A DNA stretch of 64,000 bases from Ruegeria discodermiae (GCF_030758345.1 NZ_JAVAMO010000001.1:248001-312000); one strand, 5' to 3'. Numbered from the stretch's first letter, positions 54,257 to 62,499 are shown. Notes: a model not told the origin generated them from the letters alone. Numbers and translations are program-made.

Positions 54257-54589
54257 ATGAGGCGGTTTGCCCTGATTTTGGCGCTGGTGCCGGGCAGTTT
54301 GGCTGCGGAAGAGTTCCGCATGCTGAGCGGGGACGAGATTCTGGCCGCCTTAACGGACCGCAAGCTGACCTATGAGGGTGGCGCGACGCAGATATTCGAG
54401 TCATCAATGCAGACGCAGTATTTTTCGAACGGTCCCAGCACTGGCAGATGGGCGGTGCGGGGGGATCAGTATTGCTCGGTCTGGCCGCCCTCGGATATCT
54501 GGGCCTGCTATAATATCGAACAGAAGGGTGATGTGATCCGCTTCATCGGCGCGGGCGGCGACCTGACCGACGGGACCTATGTGGAATGA
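54257..54589 (+). CDS. secreted protein of unknown function
   Basis: A 110-aa protein with a short signal peptide (MRRFALILALVPGSLA, cleavage before AEEFR). The mature part has LSGDEILAALTDRKLTYEGG, FESSMQTQYFSNGPSTGRWAVRGDQYCSVWPPSDIWACYNI and a terminal glycine-rich DGTYVE. It has two Cys that may pair and many Trp/Tyr residues. I do not recognise a named domain. ATG 54257 follows GGCAGGAGAG. It overlaps the DUF6314 gene by 4 bp, so the two are co-translated. Confidence 0.78.
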   Translation: MRRFALILALVPGSLAAEEFRMLSGDEILAALTDRKLTYEGGATQIFESSMQTQYFSNGPSTGRWAVRGDQYCSVWPPSDIWACYNIEQKGDVIRFIGAGGDLTDGTYVE

Positions 54590-55017
54590 GCCTGCCGCAG
54601 AGCCTTGGTGACTTCGCTGGCAATTGGCGCATCACGCGTGAGATCACCGATGCGAAGGCCGGGCAGGTGTTGAGCGCCGAGGGCACCGCCTCACTGGTCT
54701 GGGAGGGTGGCGCGCTGCTCTATGACGAGGCGCTGCGCCTGCAAGTGCCCGGGCAGGCGCCGATGCAGGCCACACGGCGCTACCTCTGGCAGCAGGGGCA
54801 GGGCGGCATCGACATTCGCTTCGAGGATGGTCGGTTCTTTCACCATCTGGCGCTAAGGCAGGACAGCCCACGCGATCATCACGATTGCCCGCCCGACAGC
54901 TATGACGCGGCATATGACTTTAGCGACTGGCCCCGCTGGTCGGTGGTCTGGACCGTCTCGGGGCCGCGCAAGTCTTATGTCATGAAAAGCCTTTATGCGC
55001 GGCTGCGGGGCAGCTAA
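54586..55017 (+). CDS. DUF6314-like protein
   Basis: A 143-aa cytoplasmic protein. Segments LGDFAGNWRITREI, AEGTASLVWEGGALLYDEALRL, RRYLWQQGQGGIDIRFEDGRFFHHL, DHHDCPPDSYDAAYDFSD and VWTVSGPRKSYVMKSLYARL match my recollection of DUF6314. The His/Cys cluster (HHDC) and the beta-rich layout suggest a small-ligand or metal-binding barrel, which is inference. The ATGA overlap couples it to the upstream secreted protein gene. Function unknown. Confidence 0.72.
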   Translation: MSLPQSLGDFAGNWRITREITDAKAGQVLSAEGTASLVWEGGALLYDEALRLQVPGQAPMQATRRYLWQQGQGGIDIRFEDGRFFHHLALRQDSPRDHHDCPPDSYDAAYDFSDWPRWSVVWTVSGPRKSYVMKSLYARLRGS

Positions 55018-55020
55018 GCG

Positions 55021-55857
55021 CTACTTCTTCGCCTCAAGCGCGCTTTGCCAGGCGCGATCGGCCTTGTCCCAGATCTCTTTGACCCAATCCGCAGGCCACA
55101 TGAACTGGCGCAGATATCTCAGCTTTCGGTGCGATTTCAGCGACCGCTTGATATGCTGCCAGGGCGGCAGGAACGCGTAACTGGGATGGTAGCGCCCGGC
55201 AATGGCGTCCGGCGGGTTGAGCGAGCCCGCAAAGATCACCACGCGCGTGCCTTTGGGCGGGCGCGACGGCTTGAAATAGTTCAGCGGGAAGGTCGGGATG
55301 CACTCGATCCGGAAATGGCGCACCCAGCCGCTTGGCCAGAACTTGATCCCGTTTGGAGCGTTCTTGGTGACGAAATGCTGCTCAAACCGGTATTTATCCG
55401 CAACGGCTTGAGGGTCGGCGGCAAATTGCGCCTGCAGCGGCGCCAGCGCCCCGACAGGCATGCGATAGATCGAGGTCTGCCCCAGCTTGTGCAGCGGCTT
55501 GGTGATGTTGCGGGCGAGGACGACATCCTCTTCCGAACCGAACTCGAAAAACGGGTCCAGCGACCCGGTGATAACCACATCCAGATCGAGGAACAGGAAT
55601 GGCCCCTTCAGATCGCCCAACTCAGGCGCCCAGAGGCGTGATTTTGGCCATTGACCGATGGTGCGTTCGGGCATGAAGCCCGGCATTTCGGGCAGATCAA
55701 AGCAGACAATGTCGGGATGAACCCCCTCGCGCGTGTCGGTGAAGGCGACAAAACGGAAAGGCGGCGTGATATTGGCGCGTACCATCTCATAGAGACGATT
55801 GATGTAAGGCGCGCCGTATTTCGTGCCCCAGTTGATGCATACGATCTGCTTGTCCAT
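55021..55857 (-). CDS. glycosyltransferase-like protein
   Basis: A 278-aa protein that looks like a GT-A-fold glycosyltransferase. It has FLFLDLDVVITGSLDPFF near residue 95, with a DxD-like D-L-D that would bind the nucleotide-sugar metal, the opening IVCINWGTKYGAPYINRLYEMV, and WPSGWVRHFRIECIP near 195. A C-terminal basic segment may contact the membrane. The start is ATG 55857; the open frame upstream is Arg-rich and lacks a ribosome site. The sugar and acceptor are unknown. Confidence 0.7.
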   Translation of the reverse strand: MDKQIVCINWGTKYGAPYINRLYEMVRANITPPFRFVAFTDTREGVHPDIVCFDLPEMPGFMPERTIGQWPKSRLWAPELGDLKGPFLFLDLDVVITGSLDPFFEFGSEEDVVLARNITKPLHKLGQTSIYRMPVGALAPLQAQFAADPQAVADKYRFEQHFVTKNAPNGIKFWPSGWVRHFRIECIPTFPLNYFKPSRPPKGTRVVIFAGSLNPPDAIAGRYHPSYAFLPPWQHIKRSLKSHRKLRYLRQFMWPADWVKEIWDKADRAWQSALEAKK

Positions 55858-56022
55858 GAGGGCAGGGCTAGCAGCCGCCCTGCGTTTCAGCAAGAACGAA
55901 AGATGGCGGGCGCGACCGTGCGCGCCTTGCGCCATGGCACGGTGTTTCCAGCGATATTAAACATTTACAGGTTGCGCTTGACGGTCAATGATCACGTTAA
56001 CCGATTAACGAAAGTGAGTTTC

Positions 56023-56586
56023 ATGCGACCTGCCAAAACGCTTCTCCGCCGTGCCATTTGCGCCGCGCTTCTTGCGGGGCTGCCCGGTGCCGCGCTTGCG
56101 GATATGCCCCTGACCTATGAAAGCGACGGGCGGGCCCTGTTCCGGCTGAGCGCCCCGGATTTCTGGCAGGTGCGCGCCGGAGGCCCCCGTGCCATCACCG
56201 CCCCCGAAACCGGCGAGGCGCGGCTGATCAACCGTGTGATCGGGATGGAGCCGGTGGCGGACAAAGGCGTCTGGGTTGGCTTCCTGTCACCCAACGGCAT
56301 CAGCACGCTGGATCAGGCCGAAGACTATCTGGCGGGTATCGGCAGATCGCTGGTCAAGGAACCAGAGGTGACCGAGCGCACATCCATCACATTGGGCGGG
56401 CTGCCAACCCACCGCATCACCGGAATCGGGCGGCGCGATGGGCGGGCTGTCAGCTTCACCGCCCTTTTGATCGATCTGCCCACCAACCGGGTCGCGATCT
56501 CGCTTGCGGTGATCGAGAACGGGGCGAACCCGGAATTGGTCAACGATGTAAATGCGATCTACAGCTCGTTCCGGGCGATCAGGTAA
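56023..56586 (+). CDS. secreted protein of unknown function
   Basis: A 187-aa protein with a signal peptide (MRPAKTLLRRAICAALLAGLPGAALA, cleavage before DMPLTY). The mature part begins YESDGRALFRLSAPDFWQVRAGG and has LIDLPTNRVAISLAVIENG near the end. It may be a PsbP-like or DUF-type beta-rich fold, but I do not recognise it firmly. ATG 56023 starts the signal peptide. It is followed after 10 bp by the proline-rich lipoprotein gene, probably in one transcript. Confidence 0.72.
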   Translation: MRPAKTLLRRAICAALLAGLPGAALADMPLTYESDGRALFRLSAPDFWQVRAGGPRAITAPETGEARLINRVIGMEPVADKGVWVGFLSPNGISTLDQAEDYLAGIGRSLVKEPEVTERTSITLGGLPTHRITGIGRRDGRAVSFTALLIDLPTNRVAISLAVIENGANPELVNDVNAIYSSFRAIR

Positions 56587-56596
56587 GGAGGGTAAG

Positions 56597-56911
56597 ATGT
56601 TGAAAAAGCTTGTTCTTGCTCTCGGGCTTCTTGGTCTGGCGGGCTGCGATGGTGTCTATGTCGGGGCCAGCACCGGCGGTTATTACGATTCGATGCTGTG
56701 GAACGACTATTACTACGGCTATCCGCGCCCGCCTGATCAGCCGGATCGCCCCGATCGGCCCGAGCGTCCTGATCCGCCGAACCGACCGGTGCCGCCCATC
56801 GCCAAGCCGCCAATTGCACGCCCGCCCGTGGCAAGACCGCCGGTCGCGCGTCCACCGGTGCACCGCCCGCCGGTGGCCCGCCCGATGCCCGCGCGCGGCG
56901 GGCGGCGTTAG
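56597..56911 (+). CDS. proline-rich lipoprotein
   Basis: A 104-aa lipoprotein. The signal peptide ends in the lipobox LAGC (Cys near residue 17). A short tyrosine-rich stretch (YYDSMLWNDYYYGYP) follows, then a long region of D-R-P-D/P-P-x-A-R-P-type repeats to the C-terminus (PIARPPVARPPVARPPV). Extended Pro/Arg tails may span or bind the peptidoglycan. A GGAGGGTAAG ribosome site precedes ATG 56597. Function is not known. Confidence 0.75.
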   Translation: MLKKLVLALGLLGLAGCDGVYVGASTGGYYDSMLWNDYYYGYPRPPDQPDRPDRPERPDPPNRPVPPIAKPPIARPPVARPPVARPPVHRPPVARPMPARGGRR

Positions 56912-56980
56912 GTGACCCCGAGGGTTGGGCCATGCGCTCCGCTTGAGCCCGAGGCAACTGTGCGAAGCGTGGCGATCACC

Positions 56981-57781
56981 TCACTGCGGTGACCAGTTCG
57001 AGCATTGCGGCGTATCCGCACCCGGCGGGCGGTAGGAAATACAGTAGTAGCGCGCGCTGCTCCTTGTGTTTGCTGCTGCCGCGCCGGTCCAATCGTGTTG
57101 CCCCTCGCCTCCAACCCAGATGTTGATGAATATCTTCTGGGGAAGGGACGGGATCGGAGCGTCCTCAGTGGTTACGTGCAGCAATTCCCGCCCGTCTACA
57201 TACCAGGTCAGGCTGTCAGGTTGCCAATCAAACGCATAGAGATGCGGCCCCTCGGTGGCGTCAAATCCAAGATCGACCGCCTGACCGGGTTTCTTCTCGC
57301 CCTCAACAAAGGCGGTCAACCAGACCTCGGTTGTGTTTCGCCCCAGAAACTCAAAGTCGATTTCATCATGCGGTGTCTCGAAATGCGGGCCCGTATAGGT
57401 GAAAAAGGACGACACGACCCCGTCCCCCGGGGCAGCTGTCATGATCACCTCATAGCGACCGAAGGAGGTCTGCTGACGCAGCTGTACCTCGCCACCTTGA
57501 TAGGATTTTCCGGTGCTGGATGGCGCGGGCGAAAGCGATAACACAAGCGCGCCATCCTTCGGATCGTACTCCACCGCGTCGCGGGTCCAGACCGTGTCGA
57601 GCCATGAGGCTTCGTTGTTGTATTTCGAGATGTACCACCTGTCAGAATTCAGATCATCCCCGTAGGAAATGAACCCCGTCTCCGGCGTTTCGGCGTGATT
57701 TGATGTTGTTTCCGCAGCGAGAGGGGTGACCAGGGCAAACATTCCCACAGTCGCATTCGAGAAAAATCTGGATAAAAGCAT
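56981..57781 (-). CDS. secreted GH16 endo-beta-glycanase
   Basis: A 266-aa glycoside hydrolase family 16 protein of the licheninase/ExoK type. A signal peptide is at residues 1-24 (cleavage near PLAAE). The catalytic motif HDEIDFEFLG, with two Glu separated by I-D-F, is near residue 140. Substrate-binding aromatic residues occur in YAFDWQPDSLTWYVDGREL near 185 and IFINIWVGG near 215. It should cut beta-1,3-1,4 or related glucans or a self-made exopolysaccharide. The open frame runs upstream, but ATG 57781 starts the signal peptide. No exopolysaccharide cluster is next to it. Confidence 0.88.
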   Translation of the reverse strand: MLLSRFFSNATVGMFALVTPLAAETTSNHAETPETGFISYGDDLNSDRWYISKYNNEASWLDTVWTRDAVEYDPKDGALVLSLSPAPSSTGKSYQGGEVQLRQQTSFGRYEVIMTAAPGDGVVSSFFTYTGPHFETPHDEIDFEFLGRNTTEVWLTAFVEGEKKPGQAVDLGFDATEGPHLYAFDWQPDSLTWYVDGRELLHVTTEDAPIPSLPQKIFINIWVGGEGQHDWTGAAAANTRSSARYYCISYRPPGADTPQCSNWSPQ

Positions 57782-57821
57782 AGAAACGCATCCCAAGTGA
57801 ACATCACAAAACAACTGGTTC

Positions 57822-57839
57822 GGCATCCATGAGGATGCC
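57822..57839 (-). other. short perfect hairpin in the GH16 leader
   Basis: GGCATCC (57822-57828) and GGATGCC (57833-57839) form a 7-bp stem with a 4-nt loop, 41 bp before the GH16 start codon. It could be a leader structure or an operator. Confidence 0.3.
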
Positions 57840-57947
57840 AATCCGCATCGATCATTATATAGGCCCAACTGCATCCCAGGTCTGCGCCTTTGTCACATTG
57901 CAAGTTTGATCCTCGCCTAAGTCGCCCCGGGCTCTTGGTGTGTTGTG

Positions 57948-59165
57948 CTAACCAGCCACCAACTCGGTCACCACATGTGAGGAGCCTTCAAGTGTCCGGT
58001 GCACCGGGCATTTGTCGGCGATCTCCAGCAGTTTGGCGCGCTGTTCCGCGTTCAGCGGCCCGTCGAGGCGGATGATCCGGCGGAACTCGTCGACCTTGCC
58101 GCGGGTTGCGGCCTCGGCATCCTGGGCGTGGACCTTGTTGTGGAAGATATCGACGCTGACCCCTTCCAGCGGCCAGCGCTTGCGGCGGGCATACATGCGG
58201 ATCGTCATCGAGGTGCAGGCGCCCAGACCGGCAGAGACAAAGCCATAAGGCGACATGCCGCTATTGGTGCCGCCATAGGAGGCGGGCTCATCCGCCACCG
58301 CGTGATGATCGGGGCCCGATTGCACATCCTGCCTGAAACCTGCCGGGTCGGCCTCTGTCACCCGCACGACGCCTTCGGGTGCGCCCGGTGGCGGGGCTGG
58401 GGGCGAGAGGTTGACATAGCGTGCGGCCCAGGCGGCGATGACCTCTCCGGCATAATCAGCATCCCCCTGGCGGGTGATCAGGTGATCGGCGTCGTCCAGC
58501 GTCACAAAGCTCTTGGGGTGTTTGGCGGCTAGAAAGATCTGCGCGGCATTGTCGATGCTGACGGTATCATCCAGCGGTGCGTGCAGGACCAGAAGGGCGG
58601 CATTCAACTCGGCGATGGCGGGTTCCAACCGTGCCTGCGCGATATCCTCGACAAATTGCCTGCCGATCCGGAAGGGGCGCCCGCCAAGGGTGACATCGGC
58701 CACGCCCTCGGCCTCGATCTGTGGCAACGCGTCCTCGAAATGGTGCGAGACATGGCCGGGATCAGCCGGCGCGCCCAATGTCACCACGCCCTTGACCGAA
58801 GGGATGCCTGCCCGCGCCCGCAGCACCGCCGCGCCGCCCAGCGAATGGCCGATCAGCAGGGCCGGGGCCATGTTGCGGCCCGCAAGATACTGCGCGGCAG
58901 CCACCAGATCCTGCACATTCGAGGTGAAGCTGGTGTTTTCGAACTCACCCCCAGAATGGCCCAGCCCGGTGAAATCGAACCGCAGCACCGCGATCCCCAT
59001 CATTGCCAGCCGCGCCGCGATGCGCCGCGCCGCCGGGATGTCCTTGGAACAGGTGAAGCAATGGGCAAAAAGCGCGGTGGCCAGAACCGGCCCGTCCGGC
59101 AAATCAAGCCGCGCAGCAAGCTGGCTGCCGTCATGACCGGCAAATGTGATGCGTTCAGTGGGCAT
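57948..59165 (-). CDS. alpha/beta hydrolase-OsmC fusion
   Basis: A 405-aa two-domain protein. Residues 1-250 are an alpha/beta hydrolase with nucleophile Ser in IGHSLGG near 105, Asp in LHAPLDDTVS near 199, and His in LDDADHLITR near 227. Residues 270-405 are an OsmC/Ohr-type peroxiredoxin domain with the paired cysteines in LGACTSMTIRMYARRKRW near 325 and DKCPVHRTLEGS near 390. OsmC proteins reduce organic hydroperoxides. This fusion architecture is known in proteobacteria. It is divergent from a TetR gene across a 32-bp palindrome that may control both. Confidence 0.9.
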   Translation of the reverse strand: MPTERITFAGHDGSQLAARLDLPDGPVLATALFAHCFTCSKDIPAARRIAARLAMMGIAVLRFDFTGLGHSGGEFENTSFTSNVQDLVAAAQYLAGRNMAPALLIGHSLGGAAVLRARAGIPSVKGVVTLGAPADPGHVSHHFEDALPQIEAEGVADVTLGGRPFRIGRQFVEDIAQARLEPAIAELNAALLVLHAPLDDTVSIDNAAQIFLAAKHPKSFVTLDDADHLITRQGDADYAGEVIAAWAARYVNLSPPAPPPGAPEGVVRVTEADPAGFRQDVQSGPDHHAVADEPASYGGTNSGMSPYGFVSAGLGACTSMTIRMYARRKRWPLEGVSVDIFHNKVHAQDAEAATRGKVDEFRRIIRLDGPLNAEQRAKLLEIADKCPVHRTLEGSSHVVTELVAG

Positions 59166-59306
59166 GGGTGATCCTCTCGCTTTCCATCAGAGACTGGCGT
59201 CGAGGCGATCAGATTCCAAGAGGCAAGCCGCCTGTTCACGCCACCGTGCATTGGCGTTAACCCGCTCGTAGCTGCTGCCGGTCTTGTACGCGCAGTTGAT
59301 GGGCGA

Positions 59307-59338
59307 TATTAGAGAAATGAATATTCATTTCTCTAATA
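59307..59338. promoter_or_regulatory. 32-bp perfect palindromic operator upstream of tetR
   Basis: A perfect palindrome with half-site TATTAGAGAAATGAAT, centred at 59322/59323, ending 9 bp before the TetR start. The core TGAATATTCA is typical of TetR-family sites. It lies in the 182-bp divergent region with the hydrolase-OsmC gene. Its placement over the regulator's own leader implies autoregulation. Confidence 0.78.
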
Positions 59339-59347
59339 CGTGACTCG

Positions 59348-59929
59348 ATGCCCAGACCCAGTAAAGATCAGATCCGCAGCGCCATTCGCACCGCCCTGTT
59401 GCAGGAAGTAGCGGAAAAGGGGATTGGCGCGGTTTCGATGGCGGCCGTGGCCAAACGCGCAAGGGTCGCGCCCGGAACGCTCTACCTGCATTTCGACAGC
59501 AAGGAGCAGATGCTGCAAGCGCTCTACCTCGAAATCAAGACCGAGTTCCAAGCCATCATGGTCGCCGCGCAGGAGGAACCAAGCTCGCGCGCCATGATCC
59601 GCCGTATGTGGAAGGACATGTTCGACTATGTCCGCGCCAACCCGCAGGCCTTCCTGTTTGTCGAATATGCCGGTGCGGCACAGGTGCTGAGCCCGATGCA
59701 AAGCAGCTCGATCGCGCATATGCAGGACGAGATTCGCGCCATGCTGCAAGCGGCCATCGACGACGGAACCCTTGCGCCTCTGCCGGTGCGAACGGTGACC
59801 GTGCTGCTGGTCGCCCCGGCGATGCATCTGGCGCGCATGGCGCTGATGACGAACGAACACCCGAGTCAGGCAGAGATCGACCTGACCTATGAAAGGGTCT
59901 GGCGGTCGATCTGTGCTGAGGGTCAGTAA
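59348..59929 (+). CDS. TetR-family regulator
   Basis: A 193-aa TetR/AcrR regulator. The HTH covers about residues 12-55 (LLQEVAEKGIGAVSMAAVAKRARVAPGTLYLHFDSKEQM). The C-terminal domain is helical, with WKDMFDYVRANPQAFLFVEYAG near 97. A palindromic operator lies just upstream. It is followed after 33 bp by an SDR gene and is divergent from the hydrolase-OsmC gene, so these are its likely targets. The ligand is unknown. Confidence 0.88.
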   Translation: MPRPSKDQIRSAIRTALLQEVAEKGIGAVSMAAVAKRARVAPGTLYLHFDSKEQMLQALYLEIKTEFQAIMVAAQEEPSSRAMIRRMWKDMFDYVRANPQAFLFVEYAGAAQVLSPMQSSSIAHMQDEIRAMLQAAIDDGTLAPLPVRTVTVLLVAPAMHLARMALMTNEHPSQAEIDLTYERVWRSICAEGQ

Positions 59930-59962
59930 AACATGAGCGTCGATCTATAAGGATATGAAAAA

Positions 59963-60817
59963 ATGAGCAAAGTAATCCTGATAACGGGGGCCTCGACCGG
60001 TCTGGGTGTTAGCCTCGCGGTGCAGGCGGCGCAGGCCGGGCACAAGGTTTATGCCAGCATGCGCAATCTGGACAAGCGCGCCGGCCTGGACGCGGCTGTG
60101 GCTGCGGCCGGTGTCTCGGTGGAGTGCCTGCAACTGGACGTTCAGGACGATGCCAGCGTGGCAGCGGCGATGGCGCAGGTCATCGCGAGTGAGGGGCGGA
60201 TCGATGTGCTGATCAACAATGCGGGCGCGGGTTATGTCCGCTCGACCGAACAGGCCGAGATGGCGGATGTGCATTGGGTGGTGGACGTGAACTTCACCGG
60301 CGTCTTGCGCTGCACCAAGGCGGCGCTCCCGCATATGCGCGCGGCGCGCTGCGGCCATATCATCAATATCGGCTCGGTCGGCGGGCTGGTCGGTCAGCCC
60401 TTCAACGAGATCTACTGCGCCGCCAAATTCGCCGTTGAAGGCTATACCGAGGCGCTGGCCTGTTATGTCACTCCGCATTTCGGGATCAACTTCACCGTGG
60501 TTGAGCCCGGCGGCATCCAGACCGAGTTCGCCAATTCGGTGCTGAAACAGGTCAGCGAGACCGGTGGCATGCTGGAGGATGAATACCTGCCCATCCTGCA
60601 AAGCTACATCAGCGGCTCACAGGCGCGCGGCGACACGGCCTATCAGAGCGCGGATGAGGTGGCGGAGGTGGTGATACGCTGCATGGAGGCCGAGACCCCG
60701 CCGATCCGCGCCCGGACTTCGGACTGGGCCGAAGACCTGTGCCGCCTCAAGACCGAAGCCGACCCTGACGGCCGGAAGCTGCAGGCGAAAGTGATGCGGG
60801 ATTTTCTGGGTTTATAG
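59963..60817 (+). CDS. short-chain dehydrogenase/reductase
   Basis: A 284-aa SDR with the cofactor motif ITGASTGLGVSLA near residue 7, NNAGAGYV near 85, catalytic Ser in NIGSVGGLVG near 136, and Tyr-x3-Lys in YCAAKFAVEGYTEALA near 152. The length and the C-terminal extension resemble NADP-dependent oxidoreductases of the retinol/steroid-type SDR group. AAGGATATG precedes the ATG. It lies behind the tetR gene and is probably under its control. The substrate is not known. Confidence 0.86.
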   Translation: MSKVILITGASTGLGVSLAVQAAQAGHKVYASMRNLDKRAGLDAAVAAAGVSVECLQLDVQDDASVAAAMAQVIASEGRIDVLINNAGAGYVRSTEQAEMADVHWVVDVNFTGVLRCTKAALPHMRAARCGHIINIGSVGGLVGQPFNEIYCAAKFAVEGYTEALACYVTPHFGINFTVVEPGGIQTEFANSVLKQVSETGGMLEDEYLPILQSYISGSQARGDTAYQSADEVAEVVIRCMEAETPPIRARTSDWAEDLCRLKTEADPDGRKLQAKVMRDFLGL

Positions 60818-60930
60818 ACCGGGTTAACCCATAACATCAACATTTGTGATGTGAAAGTGAACATTAATTCGTTTTTGTGACGCGCAATCCATCTCTATCT
60901 GTCCCTCATCTCACGATCAGATGAGGAGAT

Positions 60931-61161
60931 ATGGATATGCACGATATGATTGCTCACAAAAACACCGGCCTCAGCCTGGAGCGGGGCAGGACCTTCTTGT
61001 GGTCCGTCCTCGCCCTGGGCCTTGGCATCGCGCTTGGCGCCGGGATCGATGGCGGCGCGCCGGACAGGTTTGAACCTACGCCCAACACCGCGCAGACCCT
61101 GCCAGCAGCAGAAGACTGGCATGGTAATGTGAAAAGCTCTAACTGGTCGGAGACCCGGTGA
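60931..61161 (+). CDS. small membrane protein of unknown function
   Basis: A 76-aa protein with one transmembrane helix at about residues 22-40 (FLWSVLALGLGIALGAGI) and a short polar tail. GAGGAGAT precedes ATG 60931, an excellent ribosome site, which makes the small gene credible. Upstream, 60821-60852 holds GGGTTAACCC and the inverted repeat ACATCA/TGATGT. It resembles nothing I can name. Confidence 0.6.
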   Translation: MDMHDMIAHKNTGLSLERGRTFLWSVLALGLGIALGAGIDGGAPDRFEPTPNTAQTLPAAEDWHGNVKSSNWSETR

Positions 61162-61166
61162 GTTCT

Positions 61167-61197
61167 GCGGCGGGCAGGGACCGGACCTGCCCGCTGC
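61167..61197 (+). terminator. GC-rich hairpin after the small membrane protein gene
   Basis: GCGGGCAGG (61170-61178) pairs with CCTGCCCGC (61186-61194), extendable to about 12 bp with one G-T pair. It starts 6 bp past the stop codon. No U tract follows. Confidence 0.5.
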
Positions 61198-61356
61198 TCC
61201 GCCTGCGGATGCAAGGCCATCTAACCGGAATTCCGCGGGTCGAGTGTTGCCTGCTGCCCAACTGATCCGGTCGTGACGGGCCGCGCTGACGGGAATCTTG
61301 CCCGAAACGGCGCTGTGACCTAAAGTTGGGGCAGTGTTCAACGCACGGTATTTGAG

Positions 61357-62499
61357 ATGGCTACATATTTAAACCTGCTCCCTGGGGATGTTGCCCCGGA
61401 CTTTGTTCAACGTTCCTTCCAGAACCCGCAATTCGTGTTCAATTCCGCCGCTGGCCGATATCTTGTGCTGTGCTTCTTTTGCAGTGCTAGCGACCCGCAT
61501 GGTCAGGCTGCATTGCAGGCGATGTTCGAGCGCACGGATCTTTTCGACGACACGTTTGCCAGCTTCTTTGGTGTCACAATCGATCCCACGGACGACGATC
61601 CTGCGCAACTGACGGAGCAATATCCTGGCTACCGCTTTTTCCTCGACCTCGATCTGAGCGTCAGTCGGCGCTACGGGGTGGTGGACAAGGATGCCACCGA
61701 ACTGCCTCCAGCGCCAGAGATACGGCGTCTCTGGGTTGTGATCGATCCTACCATGCGGGTCATGAAGCTGATCACCTTCAAGACTGACCAGAGCGACATT
61801 GCCGAACTGACAGCCTATCTGGATGCCTTGCCGCCGCCTATGAGATTCTCGGGGCTGGAGCTTCAGGCACCCATTATCGTCCTGCCGAATGTCTTCGAGG
61901 CAGAGCTTTGCGACCGGCTGATCAGCCTCTATGAGGCGGATGGCGGGACCGAGACAGGGTTCATGCGGGACGAGGGCGGCAAGACCGTGGCCAAGATCGA
62001 CCGCAAGCACAAGAGCCGGCGGGATTTCCAGATCGAGGACAGTGCGTTGATCAGGGAATTGCAGGGCCGGGTCAATCGCCGTGTTGTACCGGAGATCGCC
62101 AAGATCCATCAGTTCCATGTGACCCGCATGGAGCGCTATATCGTCTCTTGCTATTCGGCAGAGGATGGCGGGCATTTCAGGCCCCATCGCGACAACACGA
62201 CCAAAGGCACCGCGCATCGCCGCTTTGCCGTCTCGATCAATCTCAATGCCGATTTTGATGGTGGCGAGGTCTCGTTTCCGGAATACGGAACCCGCAGTTT
62301 CAAGGCGCCTCCGGGCGGGGCGGTCATCTTTTCCTGTTCGCTGTTGCATGCGGTGTCAAAGGTCACGCGCGGCAGGAGATATGCCTTCCTGCCCTTCCTC
62401 TATGATGACGCGGCCGCAGAAATCCGCGAGCGGAACAACAAGTACCTCAGCGAAGAGGTCGGGACCTACAGGGATACTGCGCCCAGCCCTGCGGGCTGA
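61357..62499 (+). CDS. thioredoxin-fold/2OG-Fe(II) oxygenase fusion
   Basis: A 380-aa fusion. Residues 1-155 have an AhpC/TSA-like thioredoxin fold (LLPGDVAPDFVQRSF, YLVLCFFCSASDPHGQAALQAMF near 33-57, where Prx enzymes carry the peroxidatic Cys). Residues 165-375 are a prolyl-4-hydroxylase-type 2-oxoglutarate/Fe(II) oxygenase with the HxD in HFRPHRDN near 275, the distal His in CSLLHAVSKVTRG near 330, and the 2OG-binding Arg two residues on. It should hydroxylate a protein or small substrate. Such fusions are seen in related bacteria, but function is unknown. It stands alone before the IS element. Confidence 0.85.
   Translation: MATYLNLLPGDVAPDFVQRSFQNPQFVFNSAAGRYLVLCFFCSASDPHGQAALQAMFERTDLFDDTFASFFGVTIDPTDDDPAQLTEQYPGYRFFLDLDLSVSRRYGVVDKDATELPPAPEIRRLWVVIDPTMRVMKLITFKTDQSDIAELTAYLDALPPPMRFSGLELQAPIIVLPNVFEAELCDRLISLYEADGGTETGFMRDEGGKTVAKIDRKHKSRRDFQIEDSALIRELQGRVNRRVVPEIAKIHQFHVTRMERYIVSCYSAEDGGHFRPHRDNTTKGTAHRRFAVSINLNADFDGGEVSFPEYGTRSFKAPPGGAVIFSCSLLHAVSKVTRGRRYAFLPFLYDDAAAEIRERNNKYLSEEVGTYRDTAPSPAG

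Noticed and set aside
56976-56992. TCACC/GGTGA inverted repeat at the GH16 stop codon
   Set aside because: Only a 5-bp stem and no U tract; too weak to call a terminator.
60821-60852. GGGTTAACCC and ACATCA/TGATGT repeats before the small membrane protein
   Set aside because: They are short, and chance occurrence is likely. They are noted under that gene but not called as an operator.
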